A stretch of 64,000 nt of DNA, taken from positions 66,189,277 to 66,253,276 of the forward strand of contig NC_087066.1 in assembly GCF_963678635.1 (NCBI RefSeq), in the 5' to 3' direction. This document shows positions 51,948 through 61,715 of this stretch, piece by piece. The DNA is from Symsagittifera roscoffensis (taxonomy: Eukaryota; Xenacoelomorpha; Acoela; Convolutidae). Under the pieces are notes generated by a model. It was not told where the DNA came from and searched no databases. It was given only the letters and a program-made list of their open reading frames with translations. Every line of letters starts with the position of its first letter. Positions within the stretch are counted from its first letter, which is position 1. Position numbers and translations under genes: made by a program.

Positions 51948-52550
51948 CTATTCGGTCACTGTTTGTTGGACGTAGGTTTTTGTGTAAGCACTAATCCTAC
52001 CCACGTTCAACATCACTTGGTATGGTTCGTAGACTTCAACGTAACGCCAGTGAAATTTCATTATTCCAGTGCCACCCATTGTCAACAAGGCTCGCAAAAC
52101 TCTCGACTCAGTGCGTGGCTCTGCTTGTCCCAGATAATCCGCATAAATATCCAGATGCTTCAAATATCCAGATGCTTCGCAGTTTCCAGATGCTTCATGG
52201 TAAACTGCGAATGTTCACTTAGATTCCTGATTAACAGGTGTTCCGCCGCCGAAATTTGACAGTATCTTGCTTCCTTGTGGCACCATACCAAATGTCTGTT
52301 CGGAGATCCCGTTCAGCTTCATGCTCGAACTGCTTGATGCCATCGCGTCTTCTACTTCAGATGCTTCAAAGGGGTTGAGCTGCTCTTGAGCTCTCTCGTA
52401 TTCGAGTTGGAGATTGACGTTTTGGTCTATTTCTATCGTTGCCAATTCCTGTTGGACTCTATTCAGGGCATCTCTTGCCGCTGCTTTATAGTCTATCTTA
52501 AAGTCGTTAGCTGCTGTTCCCGGGTCGGTTTTACTCGTTTCTTTTAGCAC
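51948..52550 (-). pseudogene. Gag-protease connecting region (element A)
   Basis: 52550-52215 has DYKAAARDALNRVQQELATI, acidic sequence and EQTFGMVPQGSKILSNFGGG. 52163-51948 has HLDIYADYLGQAEPRTESRV and RYVEVYEPYQVMLNVGRISA. Parallel to B 31046-31626. A small tandem duplication (CAGATGCTTCA-type, 52153-52198) lies at the frame break between them. Confidence 0.5.
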
Positions 52551-52744
52551 GGCTTTATTTTCTTTGTAGCCAGCTCTTACTATTTTTCTTTCCTCCGTGC
52601 TTCCGCCTCGCTCATCAGGGGTGCCTTGCTAGCTTTGACGCCTGATGAAGCTTCTGATGCCTGGGTGCTGGATGTCCGCCATAGCATCCCAAAATTGTGG
52701 GCAATATGACTTAAAATTACCCACAAAAATTCAAAAAAAAAAAA

Positions 52745-53109
52745 CACCTGGGACCAAGTTTTGCAATTACTCCTCTCATGAAACCTTCAGGATCGATTTC
52801 CGACGCACCTTCATTTTCAAGACTATAACCGATCGCCTTCATGATCTGTTTGTAGAATGGGCATGCTTATACATGATGGTCTGTCGAATTGCAGTTTGGA
52901 CAAGAACGTTTTTTGTCCATGTCGTCCCTAGGCTTGTACCAGCTGTTACCCTGGTTTGCAGGTCCATTGTTAACATTACCATGATTCTTTTTATTGTAAC
53001 CTGATCTCATAGGAGGCTTCAGCAACAGATATTCCTTGGGTTTCAGTCGCAGTTCCTCCGTTGTAGGTGCATTGGTTGAAAGAGGCGTCCTAAGCTCATC
53101 GTTCTTCAT
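52745..53109 (-). pseudogene. Nucleocapsid zinc-knuckle region (element A)
   Basis: WYKPRDDMDKKRSCPNCNST precedes DHHV, a stop, and AC: the first CCHC knuckle with an in-frame stop. The second knuckle, present in B, is reduced to RCFFF where a T homopolymer interrupts it (about 52732-52748). Confidence 0.75.
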
Positions 53110-53286
53110 TGTCCTAAGCTCTTCATTGTCCTACATTGTCCTAAGCTCATCGTTCTTCACGCCAACTATGGATTTTGAGGCCACTGCCAAGTTCAACCTG
53201 CTATTTGACTTGTCTGTTTGACTACGCCTCCTAAGCATTTCTAAGTCATCTAACAACTTTTCGATTGTTTTGTTTTCATGTTGTCT

Positions 53287-53652
53287 TCATATCTCGAAGC
53301 GCAACATCGCTTGGTGTTCTTGCACCATTGAGTCGAAGCGATTCAACAGGATTTCTAAGATTTTCTCGGATGTGTCCCGCTGGTAATGCTTCTTGGCCAT
53401 CACGAAATTCAGGGCTGTCCCTTTCAAGCTGCTGATGAGCACACTGCATTCTTGTCTTTCTGTCAAATCTTCTTCTTCAAAATGCAGCTTCATGACTTCT
53501 TTCCAGGTATCTATACAGCCGTCGGACTCATCCTTAAAACATCTCGGTTTCTTAAAAACCCTTCTAGACTTCTCGCTGCGCTCACTGGTCCTGGACAACC
53601 TCGTGAGGAAGGTTTCGAAGGACCTGGACAGGGGTTCAAACGCTGAGGTCAT
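53287..53652 (-). CDS. Gag capsid domain (element A)
   Basis: A 121-residue open frame: SAFEPLSRSFETFLTRLS, CIDTWKEVMKLHFEEEDLT, ERQECSVLISSLKGTALNFV and DSMVQEHQAMLRFEI. Better preserved than in B (no internal stop). Retrotransposon-gag type, based on W-x3-M-x2-F spacing. Confidence 0.75.
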   Translation of the reverse strand: MTSAFEPLSRSFETFLTRLSRTSERSEKSRRVFKKPRCFKDESDGCIDTWKEVMKLHFEEEDLTERQECSVLISSLKGTALNFVMAKKHYQRDTSEKILEILLNRFDSMVQEHQAMLRFEI

Positions 53653-53659
53653 TGCCGTT

Positions 53660-54219
53660 CCAGCACGTGAATGTCCCGCTTGATCGTTAATATTTGTTGT
53701 GTGAGGCTCTGGAATTTCCCCTCTGTCCGAATCGCTGGGCTGAGATATTCCTTGATTCGAGTGGTTCCAGCTTGTCTAATCAATCCTCCCAGTCGCATTT
53801 GCGTCTTGCATTGGTCGTTCGTTCGAGATCGGTCTGCTTCCAGGAAAACCTCTTCTGGTTTTCGTTGGAATCCTCACCCTATTACTCCCGGTGGCGTCGC
53901 TGGATGAGTTACCCTTCCGCTTGTGGATCCATAAGTCCTTCCTCTGTTTGGAAGCTTGTTGAAGTTCACTCTCGGCTCTCAGCTAGCCTCTCTTGAGTGT
54001 GTTCCTCCATTCCTAGAACCGCGCCTGTTTCCCGAGAGACCATCTAGCATGTCGACGATAGCCCATAGCATGAGTACGTCTTCCCATCTTTGCGTATATC
54101 CTTTTATCGATAGTCCCGAGAGTCTGATCTTGCTGACTTCGTAGTTGTTCCAGATCACCTCTCAATCGTTCCTCTTTTTCCTCGGCCTCCCTCGTCATTC
54201 GCGACAAGTTCCCGGCCAA
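53660..54219 (-). pseudogene. Gag coiled-coil region (element A)
   Basis: 54219-54013 reads MTREAEEKEERLRGDLEQLR then IDKRIYAKMGRRTHAM. Parallel to B 29309-29944. The remaining 350 bases are Arg/Ser-rich, out of frame. The frame starts about 50 bases after the LTR end. Confidence 0.5.
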
Positions 54220-55339
54220 GTACTCATCCGTCCTTTTTTTAAAATTTTTTCGCTCCTATTGACGTCAATTGGGTGTATTGATCCAAAAATTTGATCTTGT
54301 TTGGTTCTTGCGTTTTTTTAGTACTGGCAGACTATCTCTTCTCTGGTTCGTCGGGTTTTATGGTTTTGACCGAAGCGTTCTTCCTTTTCTTGTTCCGAGT
54401 CTTCTCGGTCCTTTCCACAAAAGGGTCAATTATCGATTTCCCTTGTTTCTTCGTAATAAATTTCCTAGAGCTATCACTTAGCTTAGGTATCCTCGACTAG
54501 TCTAGGCTAATCTTAATTTATAGCCACTTGCCGCTCACACATTCGATTCACTCGCTACCATATTCGTTGTCTGACAACTAATATTATTAACACACTTCTA
54601 ATATTATCCAAAAATTGTCTGACAACTAATATTATCCAAAAATTTAAACTAACAAGTGACCACTAACCTTATTAGGTTATCACAGTACAACGTATAAACA
54701 GTTTATCCACAGCAATCGATTATTGGTTAGCACAAAGCTAGCACAGTCCGATGATATCAATACACTTAAGAGAAAGTGCAGTCACTACTCGATCGAGAAA
54801 AATTATTACAGATTAAAAACTGAAAAAAAGTCAAAAATTGTATGTGTATTGCAATTGGTTTGTCGCAATCTAAAATTTCGAACTGGTTTCTAAAGAAAGA
54901 GTTTTCCTTGTTTAGTGCCGCAACAAACAGACAAAACTTGAAGGCAGTATTTTTCTCAAGTGGGCGACTGTTGCACCCACCGAGCTCTGTGTTACCTATC
55001 TGCCTTCGGATTGCTCAAGCTAAACCTACTAAAACTCTCAAGGCAACCACCCTTCCAAAAGGCAATTTGGATTTTAATCCAAACAAATCAGTGTCAAAAT
55101 CTGTTTCCGGTTAGACCTAGAGTCGCGAATCTCCGGGTTTAGACCTGTTTTGGTTTTGCTATGATGTTTTCAGTTTTTACTTAAAGGCAAGTTACCAGTG
55201 CAGTCACTGGTTTCCTGTCTTTCTTGGTCAGCTTATTTCCTAATAGCTTATTACTATTCACCATGTATCTTGTTTTCGTTTACTTACGTGTTAGGATCCG
55301 TACGATTGCCTTCGTAAAAATAAAATTTCTTCGACTCCT

Positions 55340-55480
55340 CCGGATCGGATCGGATTTCAGGGACCCCTCCGGATTGGCAAAGAACAGGACCCCTCCGATT
55401 TGGCACCCCTCCAGACTGGCAAAATTTGACCCTTCCGGATTGGCAAAAACAGGACCCCTCCGAATTGGGACCGTGGGGGT
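55340..55480. repeat. Direct-repeat tract (GGATTGGCAAAAACAGGACCCCTCC type)
   Basis: Several 17-26-bp variants of CCTCCGGATTGGCAAAGAAC and CAGGACCCCTCCGATTTGGC in tandem. Expanded in the homologous LTR copies at 60290-60500 and 62080-62290. Confidence 0.8.
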
Positions 55481-55976
55481 CTTATAACAAGCCTATTTTT
55501 GACCCGACTGTTGTTTTCTAGGTTTCTTAACTCTTCCCTATCGTCGAGAACAACGTAAAATTGCCTTATTAGACAGTTGCCACTTTCTGGTAGGTGTATA
55601 AAGGCATTGCAAAAAAATTTCACAGAATATATAGGGTCTACCTTCATCACCCACAAAATTTCATCACCCAATTAGTTCCAACCACGTCCGAACTAAATTT
55701 AACCGGTTCTATTAGTTATATATTAGTGCAGTTGTGACAAAACTAATTAAATTAGTTTTTTTCGTTTCAAATATTATCCATAGCTCAAAAATCGCGGTTT
55801 GTGGGTGGATCCAAATATCACTATTTTGACACTCAAACCGGTCTGTTTGCGATCTGTTTCACTCAAAAACGATATAGGAACATTAAAACAAGCAGTCTGA
55901 GTAGTAATACTAATACTATTTTACCCCGCCGGATCCGTTCAATATCCGAATTTAGGTGCTTAACTCGGGAATTCGC

Positions 55977-56018
55977 AACTCGGTGGAGGGTCACTACAGT
56001 GTAGTCACTTCCGAGCCC
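55977..56018. repeat. Conserved imperfect palindrome next to a C/G run
   Basis: CTCGGTGGAGGGTCACTACA and GTGTAGTCACTTCCGAG are near-complementary and are followed by CCCCCC. Repeated at 61030-61070 and 62839-62878. A run of 12 G lies about 200 bases further (56211-56222; shorter or longer in the other copies). Confidence 0.7.
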
Positions 56019-56829
56019 CCCAGTTATTGATATCGTAATTTCAGTTTGTTGTTGTCCTTGAGACCCTTCTTTCTGCTCCTTGCATTTAACGTGCTCAAAT
56101 ACTCAAACAACCCTACAGTTCAGGCACCAGAAAAATGTCAAAACTTTGATCGTAACGATTTTGCTTAAAATAAAGGTCTGTAACAACAATATATTTAACA
56201 ACAACAAACAGGGGGGGGGGGGTCGAATCACATCTCGTCTGGGGAAATGTTTTCTACTGATTTTAATGTTTTTTGTTGTTCTTGTTTTTTATTCTGTTAT
56301 TTTTGTGTTTTTGGTTATTTCTTAGATAGTAAGTTTCTTTTCGTTTGGTTTTTAGTATAACTTTAAGTGTTGTTGGGCATGTACCGCTCAGATAACAACG
56401 GGACAGCAGATCCCCCACCCTTCACGATACGTGAATCTCCGGTCTTAACTAGGTTAAACAATTAAATCCGGGAATACGGAAGGCTTCCGCATTCCGAACC
56501 ACCTTACCAGCCCTCTGTTAAAGGCTTTATTTAAAGCATCCGCTTGGCGCGGAGTGCTTTGTTAACGGGTCTGCCGATCATGATGTTAAAAGAATAACAA
56601 CCAGGAGCGCCATAAAAATATTTGTAATATTTGCCCGGAAGTACATACCGACGAAAAAAAAGCCAAGTCCTAAAACGACTGACTATCGTCTAAACACAGC
56701 TTCAGATGCTTTTAGCCGTCTCTACCAAAGCCAGTTCTATGTGTGGTCCGTTAACATCGAGTCGACAAGGTCATTACTAATAGCGGCCTCGGCCAGATCA
56801 CGCAAATTAACTTCGTTACTTGCAAAAAC

Positions 56830-56877
56830 AGTGAGCTCATGGCTGGGTCTCAGTATCTCCAGACCACAAGGTCGCTC
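56830..56877 (-). other. Conserved LTR hairpin 2, long-stem form
   Basis: On the minus strand the flanks of GGAGATACTGAGACCC pair over about 18 positions with a few mismatches (AGCGACCTTGTGG with CCATGAGCTCACT region). The equivalent in the third copy is 63683-63729. Confidence 0.6.
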
Positions 56878-57299
56878 CTAAAAACAGGGTTACTACTTAA
56901 TTAGCACATTACCATTGATTTTGTTCAGTAGATAAAAGTCACCAAATCCATCGGAGTTGGAGCAACCCTTCCCTCAACTCCTAGATTCTCATACTGTGAA
57001 AATGAATTCGGTGTTGATTAAATTCAAATCAGGACATGCCAGGAAGCTAAAAGTTGTTAAAAATACAGTTTTCGCCTCTCCCCAAAACACTTCCGGATTC
57101 TTGAATTCGGTCGAGGAGCTGTCTTATTGTTGATCGGAAAGGTTAGTCCTCCCAATACCCCAATACCCCTATGAAGTGTCGGGAACTACTCCGTAACCAT
57201 TTTAGCTGAACAATCGTTACAATTCAAAATGCTCGTCTACTTCGACAGTAAATCTGTATCTGCTGTTGTTTTTCTTCGCGGAAAATGTCGTTCTTATTC

Positions 57300-57790
57300 G
57301 TTGCAAAAGTCGTTGTTCTGATGTTCGCGCTTTTTCTGTATTTGCGACAATAAAAATGGTCACGTGTCTTTACTATCGAGTTTTTAAAACTTCACATGTC
57401 AGTTAAAACCGGCCTCTCCCAATTTGATCAGTTTGTCAAATAATATCGTTAATTCTCTGAAACAGTTAATTTCCTCATTAAACTGCTCCAGATAAAACTT
57501 CGGTTTTGCCATGCATTTTGGACGCCCTTCCGTCGAATGCCACAACATTGACCGGGCTGTCCGGGGATATGTGACTTTTTACATGAACGGTCTGAAATGT
57601 ATGGCAACAAGGAATTTTGATTTGAAGCAGTTGAGTGAAAATTTTGGCGTTTTGAAGAAATTACGGTAGTAATCGTTCAATTGAACAATTTGGTAGAGGT
57701 CGGATTTGACTGACATGTGAAATTTTAAAAACTCTTTCGTTTGTAAACACACGTAACATTTTTAACTTTCGCGAACACTGAAAATGCTCG
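57300..57790. repeat. Head-to-head LTR junction (large inverted repeat)
   Basis: Left-arm sequence (for example AGTTTTTAAAACTTCACATG at about 57384) is mirrored in the right arm (CATGTGAAATTTTAAAAACT at about 57714). Complementarity continues inward to GCATTTTGGACG versus CGGTCTGAAATG, and outward past 57900 to 56650/59170. Between the two proposed LTR starts (TGTGGC at 57544 on minus, TGTCCGG at 57558 on plus) only about 13 bases remain. Confidence 0.75.
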
Positions 57791-59175
57791 AAAAACACAA
57801 CATCAGTTTTTGGTAGTCGGAATCATAAGAACAATGATTTTCACTGATAAGAACGAGATAATAAAAAACTGCGAGAGATAGCAAATCTTGAAGAACGCTC
57901 CGAGTTGTAACAATTTTACGACTACAATTGTTACCGAGCAGTTCCCAAGAAATCGGAGGGCTATTGGGAAGATCTGCTATCCTTCCTGGTTGCCAGGAAG
58001 ACAGCTTTTCGACCGATTTTGAGAATCCGGAAGTGTAATGGGAAAGACAGTACATCTTGATTTTGACAAGTGTTAGCTTCCCGGAATGCCTTCAAATGAC
58101 CTTAATTAACATTTAATTCTCTTTTCAGATCATAAGGAGGTAGGAGTTTGGAAAAATTGTTGATTCATCTACGATGGATTTTATGATTCATATCTTTTAC
58201 AAAAAACAATAGTAAAATGATAATTATGTTTAGCGCTGTTTTTAAGAGTGACCTAGTGTTCTCTGGATACTGAGACCCAGCCATGAGTTCACTATTTTTG
58301 CATATAATTAATTTAATTTGCGCGGCTGAGTCGATAGCCTTAGATAGTAATGACTTTGTCGACTCAATGTTAATGGACCACTTATTGAACTGGCTTCGGT
58401 AGATACTATTAAAAGTATGTGAAGCTGTGTTCAGACACTAGCCAGTTGTCTTAGAACCTAGTTTTGTTTAGTAGTCGGAATCAGAAGAACAATGATTTTC
58501 ACTGATAAGAAGGAGATAATCGAGAGAAAAACAGCGAGAGATAGCAAATCTTGAAGAACGCTCCGAGTTGTAACGATTTCACGGCTACAATTGTTACCGA
58601 GCATTTCCAAAGAAATGGAGGGCTATTGGGAAGATCTGCTACGCTTCCTGGTTGCCAGGAAGACGCTCTTCGACCAATTTTGAGATTTCGGAAGTGTAAT
58701 GGGAAAGACAGTACATCTTGATTTTGACAACTTTTAGCTTCCCGGAATGCCTTCAAATTACCTTAATTAACATCTAATTATATTTTCAGATCATAAAAAG
58801 CTAGGAGTTTGAAGAAATGGTTGATCCATCTCCGATCAATTTGATGATTCATATCTTTTACAAAAAACAAAAGTAATATAATAATTATGGAGTAGCGCTG
58901 TTTTTAAGAGTGACCTAGTGTTCTGTGGAAACTGAGACCCAGCCATGAGCTCACTATTTTTGCATATGAATAATTTAATTTGCGAGGCTGTGTCGATAGC
59001 CTTAGATAGTAATGACTTTGTCGACTCGATGTTAATGGACCACTTATTGAACTGGCTTCGTTAGATACGGTTAAAAGTATGTGAAGCTGTGTTCAGACAC
59101 TAGCCAGTCGTCTTAGAACCTAGTTTTGTTTTGCGTCGGTATGTACTTCCGGTGATTGTTACAAACAAACAATTT
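57558..59175 (+). repeat. Plus-strand A-type LTR fragment with 658-bp internal tandem duplication
   Basis: AGTCGGAATCATAAGAACAA at 57815 and AGTCGGAATCAGAAGAACAA at 58473 begin two tandem units of about 658 bp. Each unit contains hairpin 1 and hairpin 2 (58247-58293 and 58909-58955). The fragment corresponds to the first third of the A LTR and loses similarity after about 59175. No gene is supported; the two minus-strand ORFs are duplicates of each other and differ in frame. Confidence 0.75.
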
Positions 59176-59282
59176 CACCAAGGCATAGATTTTTTCGTAA
59201 AACCGATGTGATGAAATAGTTCCATTACAGTTTTTAAAAATAGCTTCTGTAAGTTCTCGCTGGTCGGCTTTCAAGGTATTTT

Positions 59283-61715
59283 ATCAAATTGGGTGTTTCG
59301 ATCCAAAATTTTGATCTTGTTTGGTTCTAGCGTTTTTTTAGTACTGGCAGACTATCTCTTCTCTGGTTCGTCGGGTTTTATGGTTTTGCCTGAAGCTTTC
59401 TTCCTTTTCTTGTTCCGAGTCTTCTCGGTCCTTTCCACAAAAGGGTCAATTATCGATTTCCCTGGTTTCTTCGTTATAAATTTCCTAGAGCTATCAATTA
59501 GCTTAGGTATCTTCAACTAGTCTAGGCTCATCTTAATTTATAGCCACTTGCCGCTCAGACCTTTGATTTGCTTGCTACTGTTTTCGTTGTCTGACAACTA
59601 ATCATAATAACACACTAGGATAATTTCCAAAAGTTTTAACTAACAAGTGACCACTAAATTTATTAGGTTATCACAAAACAACGTAAAAACAGTTTATTCA
59701 CAGCAATCGATTATTGGTTAGCCCAAAACTAGCACAGTCTGATGATATCAATATTCAGAACAAGTATTAAAGATTAAAAACTGAAAAAAAAAATTCAAAA
59801 ATTGTATTTGTATTGCAATTGGTTTGTCGCAATTTAAAAAGTCGAACTGGTTTCTAAAGAAAGAGTTGTCCCTGTATAGTACCGCAAAAAACAGACAAAA
59901 CTTGAAGGCAGTATTTTTCTCAATTGGGCGACTATTGCAACCACCGAGCTCTGTGTTACCTATCTGCCTTCGGATTGCTCAAGCTAAACCTACTAAAACT
60001 CTCATGGCAAAAACCCTTCCAAAAAGCAATATGGATTCAGTGTCAAAATCTGTTTCCTAGAGTCGCGAATCTCCGGGCTTAGACCTGTTTTGGTTTTGTT
60101 ATGATGTTTTCAGTTTTTACATAAAGGCAAGTTACCAGTACAGTCACTGGTTTCCTGTCTTTCTTGGTCAACTTATTTCCTAATAGCTTAATACTATTCA
60201 CTATGTATCTTGTTTTCGTTAACTTACGTGTTAGGATCCGTACGATTGCCTTCGTAAAAATAAAATTTCTTCGACTCTTCCGGATCGGATCGGATTTCAG
60301 GGACCCCTCCAGATTGGTAAAGAACAGGACCCCCCCCCCCATCGATTTGGCACCCCTCCAGACTGGCAAAGTTTGACTCTTCCGGATTGGCAAAAACAGG
60401 ACCCCTCCGAATTGGCACCCCTCCGGATTCGCAAAAAATGACCCTTCCGGATTGGCAAAAACAGGACCCCTCTGAATTGGGACCCCTCCGATTGGCAAAA
60501 ACAAGAGCCCTATGAAATGAAGCCAAGCTGCTTATATAAAAGTGTTCCTTAACTGTGAGGGGTCTTATAACAAGCCTATTTTGACCCGACTGTCGTTTTC
60601 TAGGTTTCTTAACTATTCCCTATTGTCGAGAACAACGTAAAAAAGCTAGGGGTATAAAGGCTTTGCAAAAAGTTTTTCACAAAACGTATAGCGTCTACCT
60701 TCATCACCCAAGAAATTTAATCACCCATTTAGTTCCAACCACGTCCGAACTAAATTTAACCGTTTCTGTTAGTTATACTAGTGCAATTACGATAAAACTC
60801 ATTGAATTAGCTTTTTTCGTTTCAAATATTATCCATATCTCAAAAATCGTGGTTTGTGGGTGAATCAAATATCACTATTTTGACCCTCAAACCGGTCTGT
60901 TTGCGATCTGTTTCACTCAAAAACGATTTAGGAATATTAAAACAAGCAGTCTGAGTAGTAATACTAATACTATTTTACCCCGCCGGATCCGTTCAATATC
61001 CGAAATTAGGTGCCTAACTCGGGAATTCGCAACTCGGTGGAGGGTCACTACAATGCAGTCACTGCCGAGCCCCCCAGAGGTTGATACCGTACTTCCTGTT
61101 TGTTGTTGTCCTTGAGACCCTTCCTTCTGCTCCTTGTTTTTAACGTGCTCAAATACTCAAACAACCCTACAGTGCAGGCACCAGTAAAATGTCAAAACTT
61201 TGATCGTAACGATCCTGCTGAACATAAAAGCCTGTAACAACAATATATTTAACAACAAAAAACGGGGTGGGGGGGTTGAATCACATCTCGTCTGGAAAAA
61301 TGTTTTCTACTAATTTTATATATTTTTTGTTGTTCTTTTTTTATTCTGTTACTTTTTGGGTGTTTGGTTTTTTCTTAGGTAGTAAGCTACTCTTTGTTTA
61401 GTTTCTAGTATACTTTTAAGTATTTTTGGGCATATACCGCTCAGGGAACAACGGACGGCAGATCCCCCACTCTTCACGATACGTGAATCTTTGGTCTTAA
61501 CTAGGTTAAACAAATAAATCCGGGAATACGGAAGGCTTCCGCATTCCGAACCACGTTACCGGCCCTCTGTTAAGGGCTTTATTTAGAGCATCCGCTCGGC
61601 GCGGAGTGCTTTGTTAACGGGTCTGCCGATCATGATGTTAAAAGAATAACAACCAGGAGCGCCATAAAAATTTATGTAATATTTGCCCGGATTTACATAC
61701 CGACGAAAAAAAAGC
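59283..61715 (-). repeat. A-type LTR, second copy (truncated)
   Basis: Aligns with 54268-56670 with small differences, including the end ACACCCAATT, the repeat tract (60290-60500, with an 11-C run at 60331) and the palindrome at 61030-61070. It breaks off at 61715 inside GACGAAAAAAAAGCTAGGTC and is joined directly to the third copy. 59176-59282 is unmatched sequence. Confidence 0.8.

Larger units (their letters stand above)
49710..57544 (-). mobile_element. Element A, proximal part: LTR, gag, protease, RT (minus strand)
   Basis: Reading from 57544 down: LTR (to 54268), gag coiled coil, capsid, zinc knuckle, connecting region, protease, linker, and an RT/RNase H with an internal deletion, to the junction with B at 49709/49710. 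Sequence order and motifs parallel B throughout. The rest of A continues at 25140. Confidence 0.8.
54268..57544 (-). repeat. LTR of element A (about 3.28 kb)
   Basis: On the minus strand it starts TGTGGCATTCGACGG (at 57544), like TGTGCCATTCCGCCGG of the B array. It ends ACACCCA at 54268, followed by ATTGACGTCAATAG near the start of gag. The right half of the second copy (59283-61715) has the same terminal ACACCCAATT and diverges beyond it, supporting this edge. Contains hairpin 2 at 56830-56877, a palindrome at about 55979-56017 and a direct-repeat tract at 55340-55480. Short plus-strand frames here are not supported as genes. Confidence 0.65.

Noticed and set aside
57762-58756. Two minus-strand ORFs of 97 and 85 residues
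   Set aside because: They come from the 658-bp LTR duplication; the frames differ between copies, so no protein constraint is visible.
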